Part shown: one piece after another, positions 1 to 7,692 of the stretch
Layout: the number at the start of each line of letters is the position of its first letter
How positions within the stretch are numbered: the first letter of the stretch is position 1
IMG/VR virus record: IMGVR_UViG_3300002180_000016
Span: 1 to 32,303 of that record
DNA from: a virus
Length of the DNA: 32,303 nt
Strand: one strand, 5' to 3'
Position numbers and translations under genes: made by a program
Notes under the pieces: model-generated
The model's input: the letters and a program-made list of their open reading frames with translations, nothing else
Told to the model about the DNA's origin: nothing
Database searches by the model: none

Positions 1-196
1 TGCTGGGACTAATGATTGTCGTCATAAGGCGATTGTGCAGTTTGCTAAGCACATGAATGCTCTAGGGCATTATGAAATTGGTGTTATGTTCGACGGCAAA
101 TCCAAAGCTTGCAAGTTGATCAAGTTGCCCGACTTTATTCTGGAAATGTCAGACATCGAGAACGCCTCAACGATGGTGGATCTTAGCAATGTCTGA
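1..196 (+). CDS. C-terminal part of an unknown phage protein (5' end outside window)
   Basis: The frame beginning at base 2 is open from the window edge to a TGA at 194-196 and gives about 64 residues. The visible tail ends in STMVDLSNV and has no motif I recognise. Its stop codon overlaps the next gene's ATG by eight bases, the same coupling seen through this operon, so it is probably a real gene end rather than chance. Function unknown. Confidence 0.6.
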   Translation, partial: AGTNDCRHKAIVQFAKHMNALGHYEIGVMFDGKSKACKLIKLPDFILEMSDIENASTMVDLSNV

Positions 197-401
197 TGAT
201 AGGATTAAACTGGGGTTAACACCTACTGTGCATCCCAAGCCGACATGTGTTGACCCTGAAAATATGACTGATAAGGAAGCCTTTCAAAAGGATTATACTC
301 GTGGGTGTACGAATTGTGGTGAAAAGCCCGTAGTATATGCGGTAGGCTTATGTGGGCCCTGCACTTGGGGTGAGTCTGAAACTTACGGAGGAAATTGGTG
401 A
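189..401 (+). CDS. Small cysteine-rich (zinc-ribbon-like) phage protein
   Basis: This 70-residue protein has two CxxC pairs, CTNC and CGPC, separated by about 12 residues (C40, C43, C55 and C58 by my count). That spacing suits a four-cysteine zinc ribbon or knuckle. The start ATG overlaps the preceding gene by eight bases. The stop TGA shares its A with the next ATG. Small zinc-finger proteins are common in phage early regions and may bind nucleic acid or a host protein, but I cannot name a function. The cysteine pattern is seen directly; zinc binding is inferred. Confidence 0.6.
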   Translation: MSDDRIKLGLTPTVHPKPTCVDPENMTDKEAFQKDYTRGCTNCGEKPVVYAVGLCGPCTWGESETYGGNW

Positions 402-583
402 TGAACTGGATAATGATAATTATTATACCCTTACAGGGTGGATTTACAGCTGAATTCGAGTCCAAAGCCGTCTGCGAACAAAGTATGGTAACGGTTATCA
501 AGCACTTACAGGTACCCGCCCAGACTCAGCTTGCAACCCTGAACCAGTCACACTGTTTGTCTAAAGATGGATCGGACGAGTAA
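401..583 (+). CDS. Small protein with hydrophobic N-terminus, unknown
   Basis: The protein has 60 residues from ATG 401, which overlaps the upstream TGA as TGATG and follows a GGAGGAAA ribosome site at 387-394. A TTG two codons earlier is open in frame but sits too close to that site. The N-terminus (MNWIMIIIIPL) is hydrophobic and could be a signal or membrane segment. The rest is polar and has two cysteines (C25 and C52 by my count). It could be a small secreted or membrane-linked phage protein. I do not recognise a family. Confidence 0.5.
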   Translation: MNWIMIIIIPLQGGFTAEFESKAVCEQSMVTVIKHLQVPAQTQLATLNQSHCLSKDGSDE

Positions 584-584
584 T

Positions 585-737
585 ATGGATTATGTTATAG
601 GTTTCTTTGCTGCAGCGTTGATTTTGTCACTTGCTTTGTGCGTTGGAGATACTGCATGCATGAAGAAGCATAATGTCCCCAAGTGTAAAATCGTTTCACC
701 CATGTTCGAACCCAAAATCAAGGATGTGACCAAATGA
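585..737 (+). CDS. 50-residue single-pass membrane protein, unknown
   Basis: An ATG at 585, just after the previous stop, opens a 50-codon frame ending in a TGA at 735-737. That stop overlaps the ligase ATG at 734 as ATGA. Residues 4-20 (VIGFFAAALILSLALCV) form one clear transmembrane helix, followed by a short basic tail with KKHNVPKCK. It is too small for length-based gene callers. The exact overlap with both neighbours supports its reality. It is probably an inner-membrane protein of unknown role. Confidence 0.55.
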   Translation: MDYVIGFFAAALILSLALCVGDTACMKKHNVPKCKIVSPMFEPKIKDVTK

Positions 738-1687
738 GTAATGTTGATAGGATTATGCCTATGTTGGCTGCTACGATCAAGGAGGATAGACTAGAGGAAG
801 GTTTACCTTACTTAGCTCAGCCCAAGATCGATGGTATTCGTGCTATTAATTTGTCGTCAGTAGCGACTTCAAGATCATTGAAACCTTTACCTAACTTATT
901 CATTCAAGAATATTTTGACGGGTTACCATCCTGGGCTGACGGTCTAGATGGCGAACTAGTTACGCGTGATGATCAAGGTGAAGCTCAAGACTTCAATAGT
1001 ATCCAGTCGGCAGTTATGTCGGTGGCCGGTGAACCTAATTTTGCGTATTACGTATTTGACGTCTGTAACTCACCTAATCTAATGGCGTACGCAAGATACC
1101 AGAGAGTGAAAACTCTTGTACGCCATCTGCACGATGCTGGATATGGACGTATTAAGTTGGTACCCTCATATAAGGTTCTCGATGTGGGAATGTTTCACCA
1201 GCTTGAAGAGAAGTTCCTTTCTGAGGGTCATGAAGGTATTGTGTTGCGTCAAACATCCTCAGGATATAAATATGGACGTTCAACAATGCTGCAGGGGCAT
1301 TTGCTAAGACGTAAGGTTTGGGAGGATATGGAAGGTAGCATCACGGGCTTTGAGGAAATGTTGCATAATGGAAATGTAGCTACAGAATCCGAACGCGGTA
1401 TGACAGTACGATCTTCACATATAGCAGGTAAAGTTCCTGCAGGCACACTTGGGAAGTTTTATTGTAGGTGCAAGTTTAAAGGTGAGATGGTTAATGTAAA
1501 AGTTGGTTCAGGTATAGGCTTGGACTTTGAACTACGTCAGAAAGTGTGGGATAATCGTGAAGACTATCTAGGTAGGTTGATTAAGTTCAAGTTTACACCT
1601 ATCGGATCCAAGAATAAGCCTCGCCATCCTATCTTCCTAGGATTCCGCAATCCAATCGACATGAGTCCGGAGACTGACGATGACTGA
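734..1687 (+). CDS. ATP-dependent DNA ligase
   Basis: The enzyme seals nicks in double-stranded DNA via a lysine-AMP intermediate. Motif I is PKIDGIR, with K31 as the adenylated lysine. Motif III is the DGEL segment around E74, motif IV is EGIVLR around E167, and motif V is RRK around 193-194. Downstream residues from about 200 form the expected OB-fold region, where KVGSG is seen. At 317 residues it is compact, like other phage ligases that lack extra DNA-binding domains. It overlaps the membrane peptide by 4 bases and the helicase by 8, so it is likely co-translated with them. Probable use: joining Okazaki fragments and repair during phage replication. Confidence 0.93.
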   Translation: MSNVDRIMPMLAATIKEDRLEEGLPYLAQPKIDGIRAINLSSVATSRSLKPLPNLFIQEYFDGLPSWADGLDGELVTRDDQGEAQDFNSIQSAVMSVAGEPNFAYYVFDVCNSPNLMAYARYQRVKTLVRHLHDAGYGRIKLVPSYKVLDVGMFHQLEEKFLSEGHEGIVLRQTSSGYKYGRSTMLQGHLLRRKVWEDMEGSITGFEEMLHNGNVATESERGMTVRSSHIAGKVPAGTLGKFYCRCKFKGEMVNVKVGSGIGLDFELRQKVWDNREDYLGRLIKFKFTPIGSKNKPRHPIFLGFRNPIDMSPETDDD

Positions 1688-3161
1688 TGTTGAGCACATA
1701 TCTGTAAGGGTACCCCCCTACCAATATCAGGAGCGTGTGACAGACTTTCTCTGCGGTAAGATCACTACTCTGGTCAAGCTGTCGGATCATATGTCGACCG
1801 CGGTGGCATCAAAAGGTCGAGGAATCTTATATATTGATCCAGGGTTAGGTAAGTCGAGGATTGCAATTATGATTCATCAGGCCTTGTGTTGGGGTCTACG
1901 TGTAATTGTGGTGTGTAAGAAGAACTCCATCAACACTTGGCGCCGGGAATATGCTAAGTGGGTACCTGGCTTCACTGATAGTGATATTCAGATCATCACA
2001 GGTACGCCTCAGCAAAGGAGAAAACTATGGAAGACGCAAGCCACTGTTGTCGTCACTACATGGGATATGCTTCATAGGGATATGATGGATGCGCGGTGCG
2101 GTGTAGACTTGACCAAGTTCGAGATGATGATAGGTGATGAGATCCAGAAACTACGTAACCGTAAGACTGTACTTGCAAAAGCATTCCGCAGATATGTCAA
2201 GCAAGTGAAGTACTTCATCGGGTTGTCTGGTACCCTTCTCCGGGTGGGGCCTCAGGACTTATGGACATCCTTAAACTTTTGTGACCCATCAAAGTTTCCA
2301 TCATATTGGAAGTTCTCGAATACTTTCTGTGAGCATGTGGCAGGATTCTATGGTCAAGAATATGTAGGTCCCAAGAACCTTAAAATGCTGGCAGCAACTA
2401 TTGCACCCTATGTTATTAGATTGCGTGAATCGGATGATGAGGTAGATGCGCAAAGGCCGCCCAAGACCCGTGACTATCTACCCGTAACGATGACACCGGA
2501 ACAGAAGAAGATGTATGATAGCTTGTCAAAATTTGGGGGAGCTTTATCACCGAGCGGGGAGTTGATACTTGCTGCTAGTGTGCTGAGTCAGATCACGAAG
2601 TTACGACAACTCCTGGTATGCCCTAAAATGCTGGATGAGAGTATGGGTGTTGGGGCTGCTATCAGTCATGTTGTGGAGTCTTTAGAAGATGATCCTCACC
2701 AGGTAATATTCACTCCTTTCGCGGCCGCCATCCCCTTCATACGGGGAGCAGTAGTAGGTGCCGGGTATCCTGAACCGTATGTGTTGAAAGGTGGGACAAA
2801 ACCTGGGGAGCTTAGAAGGGTTGAAGAGGAGTTTAATCTGCCTGAGAACCGCGGGAAGTGTTGTATAGTCTCAATCAAGTTTGCCGAAAGCTTTGAGTTA
2901 CCATCTGCTAGGCAGGGTAGGTTTATAGGTTGGGAGTGGACAGTTGATGAAAATACTCAGGCGGAGGATCGGCTGCATAGATTAAATACACCTCACCCAA
3001 TTAACATCCTATACTATAAATATGATGATACGATCGAGGGTGAGATGCTACAGGAAGCACTAGATACTAAGGCGAACAATATCAAATTAACAATGTCCAC
3101 GTATATTAACACCTTACGGGGTGGGACGTGGAATCAATCAGAAATGGACTTAGGGGAATAA
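1680..3161 (+). CDS. SNF2/SF2-type DNA helicase
   Basis: The protein has 493 residues and superfamily 2 helicase motifs. Walker A is DPGLGKS with K58, the DEAD-box position reads DEIQ at 153-156, motif III is GLSGT at roughly 182-186, and the motif VI region reads QAEDRLHRLN near the C-terminus. The QxxDRxHR form and the overall layout are those of the SNF2-like group, which moves along duplex DNA using ATP. It overlaps the ligase by eight bases. Phage members of this family are thought to help replication, recombination or branch migration. Substrate and direction cannot be read from the sequence. Confidence 0.9.
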   Translation: MTDVEHISVRVPPYQYQERVTDFLCGKITTLVKLSDHMSTAVASKGRGILYIDPGLGKSRIAIMIHQALCWGLRVIVVCKKNSINTWRREYAKWVPGFTDSDIQIITGTPQQRRKLWKTQATVVVTTWDMLHRDMMDARCGVDLTKFEMMIGDEIQKLRNRKTVLAKAFRRYVKQVKYFIGLSGTLLRVGPQDLWTSLNFCDPSKFPSYWKFSNTFCEHVAGFYGQEYVGPKNLKMLAATIAPYVIRLRESDDEVDAQRPPKTRDYLPVTMTPEQKKMYDSLSKFGGALSPSGELILAASVLSQITKLRQLLVCPKMLDESMGVGAAISHVVESLEDDPHQVIFTPFAAAIPFIRGAVVGAGYPEPYVLKGGTKPGELRRVEEEFNLPENRGKCCIVSIKFAESFELPSARQGRFIGWEWTVDENTQAEDRLHRLNTPHPINILYYKYDDTIEGEMLQEALDTKANNIKLTMSTYINTLRGGTWNQSEMDLGE

Positions 3162-3162
3162 C

Positions 3163-3480
3163 ATGTTTAAGAAAATGACACCCGAGCAACGGGAACAGCA
3201 TGATCGTCATGCCCACCACGCAAAAGTGGCTAAAGCTAAACGTCAGGCAAATGCAGCGATTCCGTATGTGGAGCGTCCGACATCTCGTCAAATGTCACGT
3301 CGCCTAACTCGTCAAACTGCAAAGAAGAATCGTGTGACGCCTGCTGAAGTTGGCCGCCGTATGATGCAGCTCGTCAAACAAGGTAAGCGCAGCTTGAATC
3401 AAAACGGAGGCGATCAAGGAAATGTCGGTAGGAAAGTTCACATGAAGGCAACTGATGGTAAAGGTAACTACTATGGCTGA
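3163..3480 (+). CDS. Small, highly basic protein, unknown
   Basis: The protein has 105 residues rich in K, R, H and Q, with few hydrophobic residues. It begins MFKKMTPEQREQHDRH and includes a central SRQMSRRLTRQTAKK segment. The start is one base after the helicase stop, with GGGG upstream. The composition suggests nucleic-acid binding or partial disorder, but there is no recognisable domain. The stop overlaps the next start by eight bases. Function unknown. Confidence 0.65.
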   Translation: MFKKMTPEQREQHDRHAHHAKVAKAKRQANAAIPYVERPTSRQMSRRLTRQTAKKNRVTPAEVGRRMMQLVKQGKRSLNQNGGDQGNVGRKVHMKATDGKGNYYG

Positions 3481-3952
3481 TGAAGCATTTTCTCTGACCC
3501 GTGAAGTAAGGATGAATGGTGCGTATAACTTTAAACGTAACCCCCCAGGCACGAATTATGGTATTCATGGGGTCAGTATAGCATTCATTGTGAAGGGTCC
3601 CATCGGGGGTATAGAGTTAACTGCGTCCACGGATTGGTACACACCTGACACACATGTACCTTCTGGATTGGGGGGTACGAAATATCCATGGTTCAACCTA
3701 ATTTCACGTCACAGTGCTGAAGAGTTGTTTGACTCAGATACGTTTACGGAGGAGTGTTCCATAACTGGGGGTGGGTGTTTTTCATCGGCTGGAGGTCTTT
3801 ATGCGGCTGAGTTCCGTGAGGGGTTTTTGCATGGCGGAACTGACTGGCTGTGGCCACGTTTGGAAGAATACTATAACTACGTTTTCCTGGGTGGTGAAGA
3901 ACCAGATCTAACTCCCATCCCGCAAATTCACCCCGATGATCTGAAGGTTTAA
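3473..3952 (+). CDS. Conserved-looking phage protein of unknown function
   Basis: I chose ATG 3473 (MADEAFSLTREV) over an in-frame ATG at 3455 because AAAGGT lies about eight bases upstream and the overlap with the previous stop is short. This gives 159 residues. It is rich in G, Y and W with acidic patches. One segment reads ITGGGCFSSAGG at about residues 102-113, and the tail is proline-rich (PDLTPIPQIHPDD). The composition suggests a compact soluble beta-rich protein. I do not recognise a named family. Confidence 0.6.
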   Translation: MADEAFSLTREVRMNGAYNFKRNPPGTNYGIHGVSIAFIVKGPIGGIELTASTDWYTPDTHVPSGLGGTKYPWFNLISRHSAEELFDSDTFTEECSITGGGCFSSAGGLYAAEFREGFLHGGTDWLWPRLEEYYNYVFLGGEEPDLTPIPQIHPDDLKV

Positions 3953-3955
3953 ATT

Positions 3956-4345
3956 ATGCCCATTATTAAGCAACATCGAATCTATCGTAGGTATCTGCAA
4001 AATAATCCAGATGTCCTATTCGTTTTCGGTGATAACATGCTTCGCAAGGGTATGGGTGGTCAGGCTGCTCAAATGCGTGGTGAGCCTAATGCTGTTGGAG
4101 TGGCTACAAAATACCTACCAAACATGTCTGAAGAGGCTTTCTATAATGATAGGGACTTTGAGCGAATTAAGGCTAATTTTATGTGTGATATCCTTCCTAT
4201 AGAATTGGCTTTAGAGCGTGGTAAGATTGTTATTTGGCCTTCCGATGGTATAGGAACTGGATTTAGTGAAGTTTCTACACGTGCACCAAAAGTGTGGGAT
4301 TTGATGGAAAGCGTTCGTAGGAGGCTGGAAAGGATAACACGATGA
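3956..4345 (+). CDS. Macrodomain-like phage protein (GDN/GGQA family), tentative
   Basis: The protein has 129 residues. Landmarks are FVFGDNMLRKGMGGQA (residues about 22-37), RGEPNAVGVATKYLP and WPSDGIGTGF near residue 100. The GDN, GGQA and GIGTG loops recur in a family of small phage and bacterial proteins of unknown function. They resemble the phosphate and ribose-binding loops of macrodomains, which bind or hydrolyse ADP-ribose. That functional link is inference. If correct, it could remove ADP-ribose marks placed by host defences. It ends with an ATGA overlap onto a very short reading frame (see 4342-4386). Confidence 0.6.
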   Translation: MPIIKQHRIYRRYLQNNPDVLFVFGDNMLRKGMGGQAAQMRGEPNAVGVATKYLPNMSEEAFYNDRDFERIKANFMCDILPIELALERGKIVIWPSDGIGTGFSEVSTRAPKVWDLMESVRRRLERITR

Positions 4346-4386
4346 GTAAGGAAGTGGATATTGCAAAGTACTTACAGCATGGATGA
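4342..4386 (+). other. 14-codon reading frame with a good start; possible 5' end of a frameshifted gene
   Basis: The ATG overlaps the upstream TGA as ATGA and follows a strong GGAAAGGA ribosome site at about 4327-4334. The frame stops after MSKEVDIAKYLQHG at a TGA (4384-4386). The next long frame is shifted by +1 and begins at about the same point. The good initiation signal belongs to this mini-frame, not to the longer one. It may therefore be the true start of the following gene, joined by a +1 frameshift or broken by a one-base change, or it may be a short coupling peptide. Confidence 0.4.
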
Positions 4387-4744
4387 GGTGTGGTGGAGAG
4401 CTGAAGCCAGGGAATATGCAGCGTATGATCCTCGGGCTGAGTGGGGGCAACCTGCAGGGTCAGTTACTCGCATTGAAATGACATCGTATCCTGTAATCCA
4501 TCATACCCCTAAAGGTGTGCTTATTAAATATTGGGATGGTTCCAAAGATACGAAATTCATACTTGGGAATGCCGCTAGACAGTGGGCAGTACCCACACAA
4601 GAGTTGGCCTTGAAGGACTTGAAGTGTCGTATTGAAGGGCATATCTCTATATTGAATGCACGTGTTGCTACGGCAGAAAGACAGAAGTATATTGTAGGGA
4701 AAATTCTTGGATGTGGGAATTATGGTGAACTTAAAATTCATTGA
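4379..4744 (+). CDS. Unknown phage protein, start uncertain
   Basis: From ATG 4379 the protein has 121 residues (MDEVWWRAEAREYAAYD). TTG 4361 is open in the same frame. Neither has a convincing ribosome site, whereas a mini-frame at 4342 with a good one ends here in the frame one base earlier. The body has a beta-rich middle (VIHHTPKGVLIKYWDG) and a helical C-terminus with heptad-like spacing (about residues 80-112). No family is recognised. The last gene before a 115-base gap with a likely promoter, it probably closes the first operon. Confidence 0.55.
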   Translation: MDEVWWRAEAREYAAYDPRAEWGQPAGSVTRIEMTSYPVIHHTPKGVLIKYWDGSKDTKFILGNAARQWAVPTQELALKDLKCRIEGHISILNARVATAERQKYIVGKILGCGNYGELKIH

Positions 4745-4763
4745 GGGTGTTTTAAAATTCATC

Positions 4764-4792
4764 TTGATATCCTAGAAAAAATATATTAATAT
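4764..4792 (+). promoter_or_regulatory. Possible sigma70-type promoter for the recombination/replication genes
   Basis: In the 115-base gap before the Cas4-like gene, TTGATA (4764-4769) and TAATAT (4787-4792) stand 17 bases apart in a very AT-rich stretch. The -35 box is good and the -10 box is only fair. Nearby, TTAAAATTCAT occurs twice, at 4732-4742 and 4753-4763, a short direct repeat that could be a regulator site. The downstream gene has a GGGGAAG ribosome site. Moderate to low confidence. Confidence 0.4.
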
Positions 4793-4859
4793 TAAAGTCT
4801 GCTAGGGAAAAATCCAACAGAACCTAATTAACCTGTGATTCTATAAGGGGAAGATCAGC

Positions 4860-6101
4860 ATGCCTGTCAACCAGAACGTTACGAAGTATGATATTGATGC
4901 AGACCCATCTAAGGTGCATCGTACAGGTGAATTCAAAGAAAGAGTGGCAGTCATACGGACATCAGATAGAATGTCTTTCAAAGCATGTCGCCGCAAGTGG
5001 AATTGGTCATCTGGTCTAAGATTCAACCTTGAACCCAAGCAGTCTCCTGCGCCTTTATGGTATGGTACGGGTATTCATTATGCGCTAGAAGACTACCATG
5101 GAGCCAAGGATTACTCCACCATCATTGAAGGCTTTGAAGACTATATATACGCCACACGAAAAAATGCACATAATTTGCAGCTACCAGATGAGTGGGAAGA
5201 GTTGCGAGAGTTAGGTATGGCTACGTTATCGTATTACGCTGACAGATGGCTGTCACGAAGAGATCCCTACGAAACATTCGTTTTGAATGGTGAGCCTCAA
5301 GTCGAAGTCAACTTCCTTGTAGATATTCCAAATGATTGGCGTGATCGGCTTGTATCACAGGGAATTACACCTGACTACGATCGTGCTATATACTCGGGGA
5401 CAATTGATAGAGTAGTTATAGACCCTGAAGATGGTAAACTATGGTTGCAGGATTACAAAACTGCTAAGCAGATGAAATCCTCCCATTATGAAAATGATCC
5501 GCAAGTTACCTCCTACTGCTGGGCAGCTTATCATATATACCAGAGACCAATCGGGGGAATGATATACCATCAATTCTCTAAGACTGCTCCTAAGGGGCCA
5601 AGAGAGCTAAAAAATGGTACGATTTCATTAGCACAGAATCAGGTAACATCCCATACGCTGTATCGTGATGCGTTGATCGAGAAATACGGAACCGTGATGG
5701 GTGCACCTAAACCAAATGTTGACTACCTTAATTCAATGGCAGCAATCGAAGACGAGAATCGGGACAAATTCATTCGTCGGGATCGTATCTGGAAGAATCC
5801 GCATTCATTAGAAGTCGAGGGATCAAAGATCCTGATGGAATGTGAAGATATGCTTAACCCCAATTTACCACTATATCCTAATCCTGGCTGGACTTGCCCC
5901 TTGATGTGCTCTTTCTATGAGGAGTGTGTATCAATGGATGATGGGTCAGACTGGGAACATCAATTAAAGCTGAACACTCAGGAACGTGCTAAAACAGATG
6001 AATCATGGCGTAAGTATTTGCAAAATGATATTAAGCGTATTGACCTTAAGGGTATGGTCGATGCAGATGTAGTCGACTTAACAAAAGAGGATTTCGTTTA
6101 A
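4860..6101 (+). CDS. Cas4/RecB-like PD-(D/E)XK nuclease with Fe-S cysteines
   Basis: The protein has 413 residues. It has the RecB-type nuclease core: a histidine in GIHYALEDYH (H73), GTIDR with D183, the QDYKTAK motif with D198 and K200, and the downstream Q215 and Y219. One cysteine near the N-terminus (C43) plus three near the C-terminus (C346, C350, C356) match the layout that holds a 4Fe-4S cluster in Cas4 and AddB nucleases. The next genes encode a Sak4-like ATPase and a DUF669-like protein, so a role in end resection for phage recombination is likely. No cas1 or cas2 is nearby, so this is not CRISPR adaptation. The stop overlaps the next ATG as TAATG. Confidence 0.88.
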   Translation: MPVNQNVTKYDIDADPSKVHRTGEFKERVAVIRTSDRMSFKACRRKWNWSSGLRFNLEPKQSPAPLWYGTGIHYALEDYHGAKDYSTIIEGFEDYIYATRKNAHNLQLPDEWEELRELGMATLSYYADRWLSRRDPYETFVLNGEPQVEVNFLVDIPNDWRDRLVSQGITPDYDRAIYSGTIDRVVIDPEDGKLWLQDYKTAKQMKSSHYENDPQVTSYCWAAYHIYQRPIGGMIYHQFSKTAPKGPRELKNGTISLAQNQVTSHTLYRDALIEKYGTVMGAPKPNVDYLNSMAAIEDENRDKFIRRDRIWKNPHSLEVEGSKILMECEDMLNPNLPLYPNPGWTCPLMCSFYEECVSMDDGSDWEHQLKLNTQERAKTDESWRKYLQNDIKRIDLKGMVDADVVDLTKEDFV

Positions 6102-7051
6102 TGGCTAATGAGATGAAGAAAACCGATGAAGGTGTGGCAACAAGCTCAACGTCGACTAAGGCTCCAATGGCGGTAAAGAGTAACCCGCCATTCAAACTCT
6201 CCAATACTCGTCAAGGCAGTAAGTATATTAAACTGCTGGTATATGCCAAGCCTGGAGCAGGTAAGACAACGCTTGCAGCCTCATCCGTTGATGTTGAAGC
6301 CATGCGTGATGTTTTTATGATTGATGCTGAATCAGGTGAATTGATTCTAGAGAACAATGACCGTATCAAGCACCCCGAACTGATTGAACGGGTGGAGATC
6401 AACACTTTCATGATCCTCGGTAAGATCTACGAGTACTTGTCAGCTCACGTGATGTTTCGTGATCGTTATATTGCGGATCCAAATGATAAGGAAGCTTTGC
6501 AGAAGCTAATCGAATTTGAAGCTTGGTTGAAGCAGGTGCCTGCAGATACGATTACCGAGCCGAAGTTGTTCTTTACCGTTATCATTGATTCGCTGACGGA
6601 AGTTGAAGCATACTGTATGCAATCTTTGCTAGGCTTCAAGGAAGACTTCGATGCAGTTGAACTATTCGATACTGATCAGAAGACTGCAGAATTCGCCGAA
6701 TACAAAAAGAACAATAACATGGTTAACCGGATTATTCGGGCTTTCCGTGACTTGAAAATGAATCTGATCATTGTCTGTGGTGCTCAATACACCCAGGATG
6801 AGCAGAAGCGTATGAATTGGACACCTGATCTGACTGGCAAGCTCACTAACCAAATTCAAGGTTATTTTGATGTGGTGGGTTTCATGCAAACAGGTACAGC
6901 TGCTGATGGAGTAAATGCTCCTCGCCGGCTATATGTTCAACCAGTTGGAAGATTTGCCGCCAAGAATCGGTTAGCAATCTTCAAAGAGGCGTACTTTGAC
7001 GACCCTACAATGTCAGATCTTGTAAAGGCATTTAGGCTCGGTAAAGCGTAA
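6101..7051 (+). CDS. Sak4-like RecA-fold ATPase (single-strand annealing/recombination)
   Basis: The protein has 316 residues. Walker A is AKPGAGKTT with K55 and Walker B is VIIDSLTE at roughly 162-169. After a polar, probably disordered tail of about 35 residues, the fold matches the short RecA-like Sak4 group found in phages, in which only the core ATPase domain is kept. Such proteins anneal or pair single strands, usually with a dedicated single-strand-binding partner. The next gene is a DUF669-type candidate for that partner, and the preceding nuclease would supply single strands. Followed by a 62-base gap containing a short CTAA repeat. Confidence 0.85.
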   Translation: MANEMKKTDEGVATSSTSTKAPMAVKSNPPFKLSNTRQGSKYIKLLVYAKPGAGKTTLAASSVDVEAMRDVFMIDAESGELILENNDRIKHPELIERVEINTFMILGKIYEYLSAHVMFRDRYIADPNDKEALQKLIEFEAWLKQVPADTITEPKLFFTVIIDSLTEVEAYCMQSLLGFKEDFDAVELFDTDQKTAEFAEYKKNNNMVNRIIRAFRDLKMNLIIVCGAQYTQDEQKRMNWTPDLTGKLTNQIQGYFDVVGFMQTGTAADGVNAPRRLYVQPVGRFAAKNRLAIFKEAYFDDPTMSDLVKAFRLGKA

Positions 7052-7113
7052 AGTCCCACAATGGGGCAACTACCTAACTAACTAACTTAACTCCTATCAT
7101 GAATGGAAAAACA

Positions 7114-7581
7114 ATGGCTAAAAAAGATAACGATGATGTAACCGATGACACTTTCGAGGGTGGAGATGGTTCTGTGATGATCGATCTGTCAGATGTCAAG
7201 GAGGCTTCCTTTGAGGTTGTTCCTAAAGGCAAATACGAAGCGATCATTGAAGAGTGCGAATATAAACTTTCCGCCAACTCCGGCCAACCTATGTGGTCTC
7301 TGACACTTCAAATCACTGACGGTGAATATGCTGGGCGTAAATTGTTCTCACACGTTTCCTTCTCACCCAAAGCTTTACCCATGGCTAAGAAAACGATCAA
7401 TCGCTTGGCACCTGAATTGTCAGTTGGGCCTTTCAACCCTAAAGAATCTGCCGGCATTATGCAGGGCAAAGCTTGTGTGATTAAAGTCTCCGTTGAAAAA
7501 TACGAAGGCAATGATACTAACCGGGTAAAAGATATCATGGCCGAGGGTACCCTGGCTGGAGGTACGGGTGGCTTCATCTAA
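7114..7581 (+). CDS. DUF669-like probable single-stranded-DNA-binding protein
   Basis: I chose ATG 7114 (MAKKDNDDVTDD) over ATG 7099 because GGAAAA precedes it at the right distance. This gives 155 residues. After an acidic tail the core shows FEVVPKGKYEAIIEECEYKL, then W/L-rich beta strands with a GRKLFSHVSF segment, and it ends in a glycine-rich tail (GTLAGGTGGFI). This pattern is that of DUF669 proteins, OB-fold-like single-strand binders that sit beside Sak4 or other annealases in phages. A terminator-like hairpin follows 23 bases later, so it likely closes this transcription unit. Confidence 0.75.
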   Translation: MAKKDNDDVTDDTFEGGDGSVMIDLSDVKEASFEVVPKGKYEAIIEECEYKLSANSGQPMWSLTLQITDGEYAGRKLFSHVSFSPKALPMAKKTINRLAPELSVGPFNPKESAGIMQGKACVIKVSVEKYEGNDTNRVKDIMAEGTLAGGTGGFI

Positions 7582-7604
7582 GTCACTATAACCCCGACCA
7601 TGAT

Positions 7605-7674
7605 AGAGGGCGGTAATAGTTGATCAACTCATGTTCCCTACATGCGATCAGCTTATTTGTTACCGCCCTCTTTT
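7605..7674 (+). terminator. Rho-independent terminator-like hairpin with a structured 43-base loop
   Basis: AGAGGGCGGTAA (7605-7616) and TTACCGCCCTCT (7660-7671) form a perfect 12-bp stem followed by TTTTAATTAA. The loop is unusually long and itself structured. It holds the perfect palindrome AGTTGATCAACT (7618-7629), and TGATC (7621-7625) can pair with GATCA (7646-7650) around a CATG/CATG stem with a 7-base loop. It ends the recombination operon or attenuates the 7-deazaguanine cassette, which begins 19 bases later. Confidence 0.75.
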
Positions 7675-7692
7675 AATTAAATCGAGGCCATT

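Noticed and set aside
223-501. A 92-codon minus-strand frame across the first small genes
   Set aside because: It is antisense to two well-overlapped genes and its isoleucine run is a shadow of the AT-rich segment.
4860-6101. A CRISPR-Cas adaptation module, because of the Cas4-like protein
   Set aside because: No cas1, cas2 or direct repeat array is seen in the window. The neighbours are a Sak4-like ATPase and a DUF669-like protein, which point to phage recombination.
7060-7095. CTAA repeats (about three to four copies) before the DUF669-like gene
   Set aside because: The repeat is very short and imperfect, with no known function. It may be chance in a non-coding gap.
7605-7692. A preQ1 riboswitch before the queC operon
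   Set aside because: The sequence does not show the known preQ1-I pattern (a short hairpin with a C-rich loop and an A-rich tail). The 12-bp stem with a T-run fits a terminator better. A new leader type is kept as a finding only.
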